Assembly (NCBI GenBank): GCA_964351745.1
Contig: CAYGPI010000059.1
Coordinates: 1-18,265, forward strand
Source of the DNA: CAYNJF01 sp964351745
GTDB taxonomy: Bacteria; Pseudomonadota; Gammaproteobacteria; Berkiellales; Berkiellaceae
Length of the DNA stretch: 18,265 nucleotides
Direction of reading: 5' to 3'
Position numbers and translations under genes: made by a program. Of this stretch, positions 1 through 7,620 are shown piece after piece (within the stretch, counting starts at the first letter, position 1; every line of letters begins with the position of its first letter). Under the pieces are notes generated by a model, which worked only from the letters and a program-made list of their open reading frames with translations, made no database searches and had not been told where the DNA came from.

Positions 1-410
1 TTTTGATCTCGCTTGTTTCGCAGTCCAAAAAACTGTGAATCAAGATTCTCAACTAAAGGGATCAATTTTTTAATGAGTTTTTTGCCGTCGGGCATTAAGT
101 TGACGGTTTTAACGCGAGTGTCTTGACTACTCTCCTGACGAAAGACATAACCTTGAAGGGCTAATTTCTTTAGAGCTTTAGAAACAGTCATTTTATCTAA
201 ATGAGACATTTTGATTAGTTCGGCTTGCGTGATCGTGGTCTTTTGCTCATCAAACCACAGCATGGAGGCCATCAATACAAATGATGCATGCGCCAGATCA
301 TAAGGCTCTAAGATTTTTTTGATGAGCCGCTGCCACCGCATCGTGGTTTGCCAAAGCAGCAACCCAGGGCTGTCTTCTGGGGCTTCAAATCCAAATGTTG
401 ATTTAGTCAT
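1..410 (-). CDS. MarR-family transcriptional regulator, 3' end beyond window
   Basis: About 136 residues are visible from the ATG at 408-410, and the C-terminus runs off the left edge. The protein reads as a one-domain winged-helix regulator: an N-terminal dimerisation helix (PGLLLWQTTMRWQRLIKKIL), then the helix-turn-helix TQAELIKMSHLDKMTVSKAL at about residues 63-82, and a wing with QESSSQDTRVKTVNL, which matches the D-x-R core of MarR wings. The start overlaps the stop of the upstream SRPBCC gene by 8 bases, so the two are probably translationally coupled. The likely role is autoregulation of this two-gene operon. The ligand cannot be told from sequence. Confidence 0.85.
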   Translation of the reverse strand, partial: MTKSTFGFEAPEDSPGLLLWQTTMRWQRLIKKILEPYDLAHASFVLMASMLWFDEQKTTITQAELIKMSHLDKMTVSKALKKLALQGYVFRQESSQDTRVKTVNLMPDGKKLIKKLIPLVENLDSQFFGLRNKRDQ

Positions 411-834
411 GATAATTCTCTTTGGTGGCTAATGCAGCAAGCGCGTCCATTTTACAAGGAATACTGTTAGCCACCTTTTTGGCAACCAGTTTTATCCATA
501 ACCATTGTAACGGGCCTGTGACGATCACTTTATTTGAGATAAGCAATCCGCCATTTTTTTCTTCCATCGTATGGATATCAAACATCTTTGCACCAAAGAA
601 CTGAGTGCAGTCCGTAAAAGATCGCCCTTTTTGTACATCTACCAGCTTAATTTTGACGGCAGATCTTCCTTTGGGTTTAAGCATAAAATAATGACCAGTT
701 TCAAAAGGTCCATGGATCTGGCAGGACTCCAAACCTTCGTGCCACTGTGGCCAACGATTGATATCTGCCCATCGCCGCCAAATTGGCTCTGCACGTAAGT
801 TTGGATAAAATTGTTGGTGAGTTTGAGTCCACAT
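403..834 (-). CDS. SRPBCC (polyketide cyclase/START-like) family protein
   Basis: This is a 143-residue cytosolic protein with the pattern of small SRPBCC proteins: an early W-x-x-W-x-D-I-x-x-WPxW segment (WRRWADINRWPQWHEGLE), alternating strands (GHYFMLKPKG, AVKIKLVDVQ), and a long amphipathic C-terminal helix (KLVAKKVANSIPCKMDALAAL). Proteins of this fold hold hydrophobic ligands in a deep pocket; no substrate can be assigned. It is first in an operon with the MarR gene, which suggests detoxification or sensing of a small hydrophobic molecule (inference). No strong Shine-Dalgarno is visible before the ATG at 832-834. The family call is fairly firm; the function is unknown. Confidence 0.7.
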   Translation of the reverse strand: MWTQTHQQFYPNLRAEPIWRRWADINRWPQWHEGLESCQIHGPFETGHYFMLKPKGRSAVKIKLVDVQKGRSFTDCTQFFGAKMFDIHTMEEKNGGLLISNKVIVTGPLQWLWIKLVAKKVANSIPCKMDALAALATKENYHD

Positions 835-867
835 GAGTGATATGCCATCTTTATGTATCTGTGTAAT

Positions 868-895
868 ATAGTATCCAAGTTTACCATGTTGTCAA
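868..895 (-). promoter_or_regulatory. Sigma-70-type promoter for the SRPBCC-marR operon
   Basis: Read on the minus strand, TTGACA (890-895) is followed after 16 bases by TACTAT (868-873), about 34 bases before the SRPBCC start codon. The pentamer GTATC occurs twice on the plus strand here, at 855-859 and 871-875, in direct orientation; this could be part of a MarR site, but it is not a clear palindrome. Confidence 0.55.
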
Positions 896-1105
896 GATTT
901 AGGTAAGCTTAAACGATAAAAAGATTATCTATGAGGCGGTGGTGTCGTTTGTCGCAGGGTAGTGGTAACTAATGCTTTATTTTCAATTCAAGTTAAGTTA
1001 CTTTATATCTTAATTTTAAGTGGGACTTAAAAGAGATAAGGTGGAGAGACAACTTATAGAGTGCTCTAACCCTTATTTATTTAATCAATTGAACAAGGAC
1101 ACATT

Positions 1106-1720
1106 ATGTTAAATAGCTTCAAGAAATTAAGCGTCATTACATCGATAGTGCTTATGACAGGATTGTTTATGTGCTCTTTTGCAAGTCAAGCAGAGCTCGA
1201 TGATACAAGTCATGTCATCATTCATACAAGTTTAGGCGATATTGAAGTCGAGCTTAATCATGACAAAGCGCCAACCACGGTTGAAAATTTTATCGATTAT
1301 GTGGATCAAGGTTTCTATGAGAATACTATTTTTCATCGAGTGATTGATGGGTTTATGATTCAGGGCGGTGGCTTAGACGCGAATATGAATGAGAAAAAGA
1401 CGCTAGCCTCTATTCAGAATGAAGCAGATAATGGTTTGACCAATCAAAAATGGACGATTAGCATGGCGCGCACAAGCGATCCCCATTCTGCAAGTGCTCA
1501 GTTTTTTATCAATTTATCTGATAATGATTTTTTAAATTTTAAAAATCAAAGCACGAATGGTTGGGGTTACTGTGTTTTTGGAAAAGTCACAAAAGGGCAA
1601 GATATTGTTGAGGCGATTGCTAAAGTAAAAACAGGCAATAAGCATGGTCATCAAAATGTTCCTAGTAGTCCTGTTGTGATTAAAAGCATTGAAATAGCCG
1701 ATCTTGAAGAAATGGACTGA
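1106..1720 (+). CDS. Secreted cyclophilin-type peptidyl-prolyl cis-trans isomerase
   Basis: This 204-residue protein has an N-terminal signal peptide (basic MLNSFKK, hydrophobic core to about residue 26, cleavage probably after SQA at 27-29), then a complete cyclophilin domain. Visible family motifs are IFHRVIDGFMIQGGG (75-89, with the catalytic Arg79), MARTSDPHSASAQFFINL (120-137) and GWGYCVFGKV (152-161). The NxFLNF...GWGYCVF segment resembles cytosolic PpiB of enterobacteria more than PpiA, but the signal peptide puts the protein in the periplasm or outside. It catalyses proline isomerisation during folding. AAGGA at 1095-1099 lies 6 bases before the ATG and fixes the start. The gene stands alone. 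Confidence 0.9.
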   Translation: MLNSFKKLSVITSIVLMTGLFMCSFASQAELDDTSHVIIHTSLGDIEVELNHDKAPTTVENFIDYVDQGFYENTIFHRVIDGFMIQGGGLDANMNEKKTLASIQNEADNGLTNQKWTISMARTSDPHSASAQFFINLSDNDFLNFKNQSTNGWGYCVFGKVTKGQDIVEAIAKVKTGNKHGHQNVPSSPVVIKSIEIADLEEMD

Positions 1721-1742
1721 TTTTTAGTTTTAACTTAAAAAC

Positions 1743-1769
1743 GCTTATCATGCCCTTGAGGTGATAAGC
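1743..1769. other. Hairpin without U-run downstream of the cyclophilin gene
   Basis: GCTTATCA (1743-1750) pairs perfectly with TGATAAGC (1762-1769) across an 11-base loop. It has no T-run after it, so on its own it is not a good intrinsic terminator. It may protect mRNA 3' ends together with the stronger hairpin that follows. Confidence 0.4.
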
Positions 1770-1788
1770 TGTCAGACAGTTTGAGACG

Positions 1789-1819
1789 CCCTATCGATGC
1801 CTCTTAGGCATTGATAGGG
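1789..1819. terminator. Strong hairpin between convergent cyclophilin and photolyase genes
   Basis: CCCTATCGATGCCT (1789-1802) pairs with AGGCATTGATAGGG (1806-1819) over 14 positions, one a G-T wobble, with a 3-base loop. On the plus strand it is followed by TCATTTTCATT, a weak U-run. It sits between two convergent genes and may serve both. Confidence 0.6.
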
Positions 1820-1900
1820 TCATTTTCATTGAGTGCTTCATTAGAGACACCGTTCGGCAATTTTTTAATGTATGTTTTCACCTAGTTTTAAATGCTATAA

Positions 1901-3427
1901 TTAGGTCTTTATACTATCTAAAAACTGCTGGCTATCAGATTCAATAGCTATTTTCTTTGCTTCATCCATACGATCATAGGTTTTATACATCATACGGATG
2001 CGATGATTTGACTCTAATTTTTTCCTGTTGCGACTTAAAAAGTCCCAATACAGATAGTTGAAAGGGCAAGCAGTTGGACCATTTTTTTTAGTGACTTGGT
2101 ACTTACAGTTTTTGCAGTAATCAGACATTTTATTGATGTAAGTGCCCCCTGCGGCATAAGGTTTGCTCGCTAAATATCCACCATCAGCAAATAAAATCAT
2201 CCCGGAGACATTAGGTAGCTCTACCCACTCATAGGCATCTGCATAAACAATCATAAACCATTCATTAACTTGGTCTGGGTCAATGCCCGCTAGAAGGGCA
2301 AAGTTCCCTAAAATCATTAAGCGCTGGATATGATGGGCATAAGCATTGTGTTTGGTTTCTGTAACACATTGATGTAAACAGTTCATTGAAGTTTTGGCTG
2401 TCCAGTAAAAACTAGGTAAATCACGTTTAGCTTGAAAGAAGTTTTGTTTTGAATAATCTGGCATCTTAAGCCAGTAAATACCACGTACATATTCTCTCCA
2501 GCCAAGAATTTGTCTGATAAACCCTTCAACAGCATTTAAAGGAGCTTCATCATCATGGTATGCGGCTTCAGCAGCATGAATACATTCTAGGGGGATCAGT
2601 AAGCCACAGTTTAAATAAAAGCTAATATGCGAGTGATACATCCAGGGTTCATTTTCCACCATGGCATCTTGGTAGTCGCCAAAATGATGGAGCCGTTGTT
2701 GAATAAATAGCTTTAATGCTTGCAAAGCTTGCCTCCTAGTGACGGCAAGATGGAAAGGCTCTAGGTCTCCAAAGTGGTCGCAAAATTTTCTATCAACGAG
2801 CTCTAAAACTTCTTTAGTAAGGCTGTCCACTTTTTGGGAATAAGTCTCTGGAATCTCAAGTCCTTCTTTTGGAGGTTTTCTATTGTCAGAATCAAAATTC
2901 CACTGACCACCAAGTGGGCTGTCTCCTTCCATTAAAATGCTGTAATGCTTTCGCATGTCTCTATAGAAAAATTCCATGCGCAATTGTTTTTTATCTTGAG
3001 CCCAATACCTAAATTTATCAAGAGTGCATAGAAAGCGACTATCCGATCTAATCTCTACAGGTTTTTTAAATTGGATTTCCCAAGTTTTCATGTCCTCGAG
3101 AACACGATATTCTCCTGGATGTGTGACAACTATTTGATCGATGGTGTTTTTTTTTAAAGTACGCTCAACTTCACCTTTGAAAGAGCCTGCATTATTTTTA
3201 TCATCAAGTTTTGTATATACAACCTGATACCCTTTTTTTGTGAGTTCTTGCGCAAAGTGACGCATAGCGGAAAACAAAAAGGCGATCTTTTTTTTATGGT
3301 GTTTAACATAAGTTGCTTCTTCCCATACTTCACACATCAGCACAAGATCTTTAGACTTGTCGCAATCTTCTAGGGATGAAATCGTATGAGAAAGCTGATC
3401 GCCTAGAATAATTCGTAATGAGCTCAT
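1901..3427 (-). CDS. Iron-sulfur cryptochrome/photolyase (PhrB/DPRP family)
   Basis: This 508-residue protein is full length for the family of deoxyribodipyrimidine photolyase-related proteins, which includes the (6-4) photolyase PhrB. The N-terminus (SLRIILGDQLSHTIS) is the Rossmann-like start of these enzymes. Four cysteines fall at 350, 438, 441 and 454, matching as I recall the four [4Fe-4S] ligands of Agrobacterium PhrB; YCKNCKY and ACPFN are the two C-terminal cysteine motifs. The segment HNAYAHHIQRLM includes His365 and His366, the second being the catalytic-type histidine in PhrB. The likely role is light-driven repair of (6-4) photoproducts, or blue-light sensing. AGAGG lies 7 bases upstream of the ATG. 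The gene appears monocistronic. Confidence 0.9.
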   Translation of the reverse strand: MSSLRIILGDQLSHTISSLEDCDKSKDLVLMCEVWEEATYVKHHKKKIAFLFSAMRHFAQELTKKGYQVVYTKLDDKNNAGSFKGEVERTLKKNTIDQIVVTHPGEYRVLEDMKTWEIQFKKPVEIRSDSRFLCTLDKFRYWAQDKKQLRMEFFYRDMRKHYSILMEGDSPLGGQWNFDSDNRKPPKEGLEIPETYSQKVDSLTKEVLELVDRKFCDHFGDLEPFHLAVTRRQALQALKLFIQQRLHHFGDYQDAMVENEPWMYHSHISFYLNCGLLIPLECIHAAEAAYHDDEAPLNAVEGFIRQILGWREYVRGIYWLKMPDYSKQNFFQAKRDLPSFYWTAKTSMNCLHQCVTETKHNAYAHHIQRLMILGNFALLAGIDPDQVNEWFMIVYADAYEWVELPNVSGMILFADGGYLASKPYAAGGTYINKMSDYCKNCKYQVTKKNGPTACPFNYLYWDFLSRNRKKLESNHRIRMMYKTYDRMDEAKKIAIESDSQQFLDSIKT

Positions 3428-3459
3428 ATGCTACCTCTTTAAATAACGATATAATCTAA

Positions 3460-3489
3460 ATTTTAGGGTTAATGATGATTTTTTTTCAA
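3460..3489 (-). promoter_or_regulatory. Probable promoter of the photolyase gene
   Basis: On the minus strand TTGAAA (3484-3489) precedes TAAAAT (3460-3465) with an 18-base spacer, 33 bases before the start codon. Both hexamers match the sigma-70 consensus at five of six positions. Confidence 0.5.
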
Positions 3490-3658
3490 AGTTAGATTGA
3501 ATAGCTCGTATCATACCTCTTGGTTAGGGTATAACAAGGAAAAATATTATTCAGAAAACTAGCGAGAGTCGTGCGGTAAATTTTATGGCACTATAGAAGC
3601 CTTATCTATATTAGAAAATCCAGCAAAAATTTATGCTGATGTGGAGAGTGAATAAGGT

Positions 3659-4240
3659 ATGCAAATGAAAACTTCGCACCCCAAAAAACAGCTTGTCATT
3701 AAGTTTACTTTATTATGCCTAGTCGTGGCTGGATATTTCACTTATTTAAATATGGAATATGATGTAGCGACTAGTGGTATGGCTTCTTTACTGACATGGA
3801 GTTTTTTCGTCTTATGTACCCCTATTGCGGATGCAGGTTTTCTTTTGGATTTCCCTCTTAGGCTTTTATTCGGTGTTCGTATGGTGTTATCAGAAATAGC
3901 TGTATGGGGAATAGCTATCGCTATAAATGTTATGTCGTTTATCTACTTTCCTGAATATTACAATACCACTCCGCTAACTAAGGTGTTTTATGCTATTTTG
4001 ACGACTCCATATCCTTATTGGGGAGTTGTGTTGTTATCGGGATTCGGTACCTTTCTCTCTATTCGTTTTGGGGATGAGATGATGGATATCTTTTCTCATA
4101 GTGAGCGCAAGCTCTTCCACAAACATGGTTATAAACACGAACTCATTATTATTGCAGTCGTTTTTGCAATGATTGTGATTGGTTACTATGAACTTATAGC
4201 TTCTCTAGGGATCGATAGAATCATTGGAGGAGGCGAATGA
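3659..4240 (+). CDS. Membrane protein of unknown function, five predicted helices
   Basis: I do not recognise this 193-residue protein. Hydrophobic segments lie at about residues 13-31, 43-60, 73-97, 119-136 and 161-181. A distinctive stretch TPIADAGFLLDFPLRLLFG (54-72) between the second and third helices carries two Asp residues near the membrane face and may be the family signature. A short cytosolic-type loop GDEMMDIFSHSERKLFHKHG (138-157) precedes the last helix. Two starts are possible: ATG at 3659 with GGAGAG 10 bases upstream, or ATG at 3665 with AAGG 7 bases upstream. The gene ends exactly where the left border repeat of the accessory region begins (its TGA is part of that repeat). 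Confidence 0.8.
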   Translation: MQMKTSHPKKQLVIKFTLLCLVVAGYFTYLNMEYDVATSGMASLLTWSFFVLCTPIADAGFLLDFPLRLLFGVRMVLSEIAVWGIAIAINVMSFIYFPEYYNTTPLTKVFYAILTTPYPYWGVVLLSGFGTFLSIRFGDEMMDIFSHSERKLFHKHGYKHELIIIAVVFAMIVIGYYELIASLGIDRIIGGGE

Positions 4241-4257
4241 GTACGGCTCTTCATCAA
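4238..4257 (+). repeat. Left copy of a ~20-bp direct repeat flanking the accessory region
   Basis: TGAGTA then GGCTCTTCATCAA recurs in the same orientation at 14525-14545, with one base between the two blocks here and two there. The left copy overlaps the stop codon of the membrane-protein gene; the right copy lies about 150 bases before the tRNA-Ser 3' end. Confidence 0.5.
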
Positions 4258-4260
4258 AAA

Positions 4261-4320
4261 ATGCTGGAGGTTAGTATCCCTAGATATAGCGCTCTCCAAA
4301 CTGGGTGGGCAATATGAAAT
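4261..4320 (+). repeat. Left copy of a 60-bp direct repeat (pair with 10741-10800)
   Basis: By eye 48 of 60 positions match 10741-10800 without a gap. Shared cores include GGAGGTTAGTATCC, GCTCTCCAA and CTGGGTGGG. Similarity stops at both ends. A 26-residue reading frame beginning at 4237 (ATGA overlap with the membrane gene) crosses it and reads EVSIPRYSALQTGW, against EVSIHQYKALQSGW in the other copy. The complementary strand reads HPVWRALYLGILTS against HPDWRALYWWILTS. Whether the conservation is at protein or DNA level is undecided. Confidence 0.65.
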
Positions 4321-4472
4321 CTAATTTTAACCGGTTTAGGTATATCGAAGAGCATATAGGTTTAAGAACTTTGAAAATTGCAGATTATGAATGTTGTGCT
4401 CATGAGAATAGAGATCCCATTGTTGGTGGAAACTCAAATTTTTTCGAAGTTGAAAAATTGGGGGTGTATTAA
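4314..4472 (+). CDS. Possible small protein, 52 residues, unknown
   Basis: An ATG frame of 52 codons starts inside the end of the 60-bp repeat and reads through FRYIEEHIGLRTLKIADYEC and a C-terminus ending EVEKLGVY. No Shine-Dalgarno of usual form is present, only GGGTGGG close upstream. Five G residues just before the stop can pair with five C residues after it (4460-4464 with 4474-4478), which could be a weak terminator. It may be a real small gene or a fragment of a lost one; I find no recognisable motif. Confidence 0.2.
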   Translation: MKSNFNRFRYIEEHIGLRTLKIADYECCAHENRDPIVGGNSNFFEVEKLGVY

Positions 4473-4676
4473 ACCCCCTTTGGGTTCGAATCTTCTACAT
4501 CTATCGTTGTGTTGCTACAAATAATCACCCTGAAAACAATGAAAAGCAAGTTTTATGTTGCAACGCTTTATGCTGGTTTGATTTTTGTTCTCGGCTATTT
4601 GAAATCACAGTGATGAAAGTATTGTACTAATCGTTCGTTCGAATCCTTGTTTGGGATTGATTGGAAACTAATTTTT

Positions 4677-5309
4677 TTACTGCTCAATTTCAATCATAAC
4701 CTCATTGCGGCGCATGGGCGGTAGTGTCCAAGGTGGGTTATAAAAAGCGTATTTCATAGGGCCGACAACTGATAGATTGTTTGCCTCTACATACTCCATA
4801 AGCTCTTTTTCGTGCTCTGCCATATTCGAATCTGAGTTTGTTCCAGAAAATGTAATAACCACATACTTTTTGGCTGTAATCTCTTTAAGTGTAACACGGT
4901 CATTGACTGGCTCAGGCAGTGTTTCTATGTTGTATTCTGAGGGCATCACGAAACTAACTCGCCAATCATCACCTGAAGATTCTTGCTGTACAGGTGCCGT
5001 CATGGCAATTTCGGTGCTTTCTTGCTGTTGAACCGGGGCCGTCATAGCAATGTCTTGTTTTGCTATATTGTTGCCAAAAATATAGTCGGCTAAAATCCGG
5101 AAGCCCGCGTTAATAGCTTCTTTTCGGACCCCACTGACGGCAACCTCTGCGACAACCATAGGGGCATATTCCCGAACCTCTATATTGCCGGAAGATGAAG
5201 TCACATCATATTTAGGTCGTTCGACATCACTCATAATCGGTCCTATCATAGCGCTGCCAATTAAAAATACTGACAATATTGCGCCCGTTATCATCCATTT
5301 TCTTTTCAT
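4677..5309 (-). CDS. SOUL/HEBP-family haem-binding protein, membrane-anchored
   Basis: This 210-residue protein has an N-terminal hydrophobic segment (about 6-26: signal anchor or uncleaved signal, no lipobox Cys), then a SOUL domain from about residue 30. Diagnostic features are IEVREYAP (43-50), the paired IAMTAPV motifs (87-93 and 101-107), SFVMPSEYNIETLPEP (119-134), VVITFSG (150-156) and the C-terminal YNPPWTLPPMRRNEVMIEI. Family members bind haem or other tetrapyrroles loosely; the physiological role in bacteria is poorly known. AAGGG lies 6 bases before the ATG. It follows the lysR gene by 15 bases on the same strand, so the two are probably cotranscribed, divergently from dabBA. Confidence 0.9.
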   Translation of the reverse strand: MKRKWMITGAILSVFLIGSAMIGPIMSDVERPKYDVTSSSGNIEVREYAPMVVAEVAVSGVRKEAINAGFRILADYIFGNNIAKQDIAMTAPVQQQESTEIAMTAPVQQESSGDDWRVSFVMPSEYNIETLPEPVNDRVTLKEITAKKYVVITFSGTNSDSNMAEHEKELMEYVEANNLSVVGPMKYAFYNPPWTLPPMRRNEVMIEIEQ

Positions 5310-5324
5310 AGCTTGCCCTTTATT

Positions 5325-6173
5325 TTACGGCTTTAATCTATCAACAACGAATTTTTCAAATGAATTAACCGCTATATTTTTATCATGGTGTTTCAATAAA
5401 GATATATGCGTGTCATCAAGATTAGATATGCCTTTGCCAGTTCTGATAATTTCCAGCTCATTAGGTACCATATTACGTGGCAAAACGGTAACGCCCATCC
5501 CAGCCTTAACAGCAGCAACAGTCCCAGCATAACTGTGACTGGAAAACACAATCCGCCACTTCTTTTTCATTGTCTCAAGTGCATGGATGGCGCGAGCACG
5601 ATAGACACAAGGCTGGGGAGATAAAACGAGAGAAACAGGCTGATCCTCATGTTCAAAAAGGTCTTTATTCCCAACCCATTCAAGAGCTTCTGACCAGACA
5701 TCCATACCATTTGGGAAGTCTTCCGGTCTGTTCATTTTTACAAGAACCAGATCAAACTCTTGTTTCTTGAAGCGGTCGAACAGATTTAAAGTCAGATCGC
5801 ATTCTACATTGAGAAGAATACGGGGATGAATAGAAGCATATTCGCTTAAAACATCTGATAAAAAGACACTAGCAAAATCTTCGGGCAAACCAAAGCGCAC
5901 TTCTCCTTGCAACTCTGGCTGCTTGAACTGGTCCATGGCGTCACGGTTGAGCTGAATGATTTTGCGAGCGTAGGTCAGAAGTATTTCGCCTTCTGATGTC
6001 AGTGTTAGATTCTTTCCGCGCAAAAAATGCGGTTTGCCAATCTGATTTTCTAGTTTGGTGATTTGCTGGCTAACCGCAGATTGTGTACGGGATACTTTCT
6101 CAGCCGCACGCGTAAAACTACCTGCTTCTGTGACAGCCAAAAAACATTCCAGCGTTAAAGCGTCAAAAGACAT
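5325..6173 (-). CDS. LysR-type regulator divergent from dabBA
   Basis: This 282-residue protein starts MSFDALTLECFLAVTEAGSF; the winged helix-turn-helix lies at about 19-45 (FTRAAEKVSRTQSAVSQQIT), followed by the linker helix and an effector-binding domain from about residue 90 (GEVRFGLPEDF). It is a little shorter than the usual 290-310 residues. The gene is transcribed away from dabB with a 105-base shared intergenic region, the classical arrangement for a LysR protein controlling the divergent gene. LysR regulators are known neighbours of DAB operons in some chemolithoautotrophs. The likely inducer relates to CO2/bicarbonate status (inference). The start is the first Met, with only AGG 11 bases upstream. 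Confidence 0.9.
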   Translation of the reverse strand: MSFDALTLECFLAVTEAGSFTRAAEKVSRTQSAVSQQITKLENQIGKPHFLRGKNLTLTSEGEILLTYARKIIQLNRDAMDQFKQPELQGEVRFGLPEDFASVFLSDVLSEYASIHPRILLNVECDLTLNLFDRFKKQEFDLVLVKMNRPEDFPNGMDVWSEALEWVGNKDLFEHEDQPVSLVLSPQPCVYRARAIHALETMKKKWRIVFSSHSYAGTVAAVKAGMGVTVLPRNMVPNELEIIRTGKGISNLDDTHISLLKHHDKNIAVNSFEKFVVDRLKP

Positions 6174-6278
6174 TATTAGAAAACCTAATAGTTAATATAA
6201 GAATTAAGCGTTTCACTTATATTAGATTATCTTATATCTTCCGTCAACAGTGATTAATTTTCTAATAAAGAGGTAAGC
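6174..6278. promoter_or_regulatory. lysR-dabB divergent control region with LysR-type palindromes
   Basis: Two dyads stand out. TATTAG-N5-CTAATA (6174-6190) is a perfect 6-bp-arm palindrome with the T-N11-A form typical of LysR sites, right at the lysR start. ATATTAGAT-T-ATCTTATAT (6219-6237) is a near-perfect 19-base palindrome in the middle. In addition ATTAGAAAA (6175-6183) is repeated in reverse as TTTTCTAAT (6258-6266) just before the dabB ribosome-binding site AAAGAGG (6267-6273). The symmetric layout suggests a recognition dyad and an activation dyad for the LysR protein (inference). No consensus -35/-10 pair was found for either gene, as expected for an activator-dependent promoter. 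Confidence 0.6.
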
Positions 6279-7610
6279 ATGCTTAGTCCAGTGCCGTTCC
6301 TACATATTGATAATCTAAGCCTTGTCATGATGGGGCTGGTCGGTTTTGTCGCAATTTGCGTTGCCTCATTTTCATCTAGGTACCTTAAGGGTGACAGAAA
6401 ACAAAAGGTTTTTTACGGTCATTTGTTCGCAATGGTCTTATCGGTCTTTATTATTGTCAGCGCCGATCATTTGCTCCTGATGCTGGGATCATGGGCAGCG
6501 AGCAATATCTTTCTTGTGCGCTTAATGTTGCATAAAAAAGAATGGAGGGCAGCAAGACAATCCTCTTTGTTGGCGCTTAAACACTTTGGCTTGGGTTTTG
6601 CCTTATTAAGCGGCGCTTTTCTAATCCTTTATAGTGTAACTGGCAAAACCTCTATTCAAGAGATAACCAGCGATTCCATAGAAACCCCATGGCTTATTAC
6701 AAGCGCTCTTCTGATTTTACTGGCTGCGATGACCCAATCTGCACTTTGGCCCTTTCATCGTTGGCTAACCAGCTCATTGAATTCCCCGACACCAGTATCC
6801 GCCATGATGCATGCTGGTCTTGTGAATGGCGGCGGTTTTTTACTCGCCCGCTTTTCACCAATGATTGCAGAGCAATCAACTGTCTTAAGTGTTATTTTTA
6901 TCGCAGGAATTGTCACAGCCATCCTTGGCACGCTTTGGAAACTGATGCAAAGCGATATTAAGCGTATGCTTGCTTGTTCAACCATGAGCCAGATGGGCTT
7001 CATGATTGCACAATGCGGCCTTGGTCTTTTCCCTGCTGCCGTGGCACATTTATGCTGGCATGGGCTGTTTAAAGCTTATTTGTTTCTGGCTTCAGGATCA
7101 GCGGTACAAGAAAAGCGCCTTGATCTCAACTATCCACCATCATTTAAAGACTTCCTTGCGGCCCTCATATGCGGTCTTGCTGGAGCGTATCTGTTCACTT
7201 TTACCAGCGATAAAAACATATTTGCAGGCGACACTACGCTATTTCTTATCGCACTTGCGACAATTACAGGAACGCAGTTTGCGTTGCCGGTTGTTCGGGG
7301 AGCATCTGCGATTAAGCTTCCGCAGGCCTTAGTTGCCACTTTGGTAACGGGTGCCTTATATGGGCTGAGCGTGCACTTGATTGAAAGTGTCTTAGCACCG
7401 CTTGGCATGTCACATCTTCAGCCTCTCAATGTGTTGCATATTATTGCTCTTGTTATCTTGATTGTGGCATGGCTTGGCCATTTGTTTGCTCAAAAACCCA
7501 AGGGTAAGGCAATTCCCGATTGGATGCTTAAGACATACGTCCGCATGCTAAATGCCAGCCAGCCACACCCAAAAACTGTTACAGCCCACCGTAATCACTA
7601 CCAATTTTAA
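6279..7610 (+). CDS. dabB: DabB, NuoL/MrpA-like membrane subunit of the DAB inorganic-carbon transporter
   Basis: This 443-residue polytopic protein of the proton-conducting antiporter family (Proton_antipo_M) has a dozen or so hydrophobic segments. Conserved features are WPFHRWLTSSLNSPTPVSAMMHAGLVNGGGFLLARFSP (157-194), the DIKRMLACSTMSQMGFM stretch (226-242) with a buried Lys, and HGLFKAYLFLASG (261-273). These match NuoL-type subunits that move cations, and the length and partner gene identify DabB. It is proposed to couple cation flow to CO2 hydration by DabA at the inner membrane. AAAGAGG is 5 bases before the ATG. dabA starts 10 bases after its stop, so the pair is an operon. Confidence 0.92.
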   Translation: MLSPVPFLHIDNLSLVMMGLVGFVAICVASFSSRYLKGDRKQKVFYGHLFAMVLSVFIIVSADHLLLMLGSWAASNIFLVRLMLHKKEWRAARQSSLLALKHFGLGFALLSGAFLILYSVTGKTSIQEITSDSIETPWLITSALLILLAAMTQSALWPFHRWLTSSLNSPTPVSAMMHAGLVNGGGFLLARFSPMIAEQSTVLSVIFIAGIVTAILGTLWKLMQSDIKRMLACSTMSQMGFMIAQCGLGLFPAAVAHLCWHGLFKAYLFLASGSAVQEKRLDLNYPPSFKDFLAALICGLAGAYLFTFTSDKNIFAGDTTLFLIALATITGTQFALPVVRGASAIKLPQALVATLVTGALYGLSVHLIESVLAPLGMSHLQPLNVLHIIALVILIVAWLGHLFAQKPKGKAIPDWMLKTYVRMLNASQPHPKTVTAHRNHYQF

Positions 7611-7620
7611 GAGGTTTATC

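Noticed and set aside
4480..4495. GGGTTCGAATC looks like a tRNA T arm.
   Set aside because: The flanking bases do not form a T stem and no acceptor, D or anticodon arm can be drawn. A similar GTTCGAATCC near 4634 fails likewise.
4539..4613. A 24-codon frame MKSKFYVATLYAGLIFVLGY... that could be a small membrane peptide.
   Set aside because: No ribosome-binding site and no comparative support; AT-rich DNA yields such frames often.
5008..5052. Near-duplicate IAMTAPVQQ coding segments in the SOUL gene taken as a novel duplication.
   Set aside because: SOUL-family proteins commonly carry two such motifs, so this is normal for the family.
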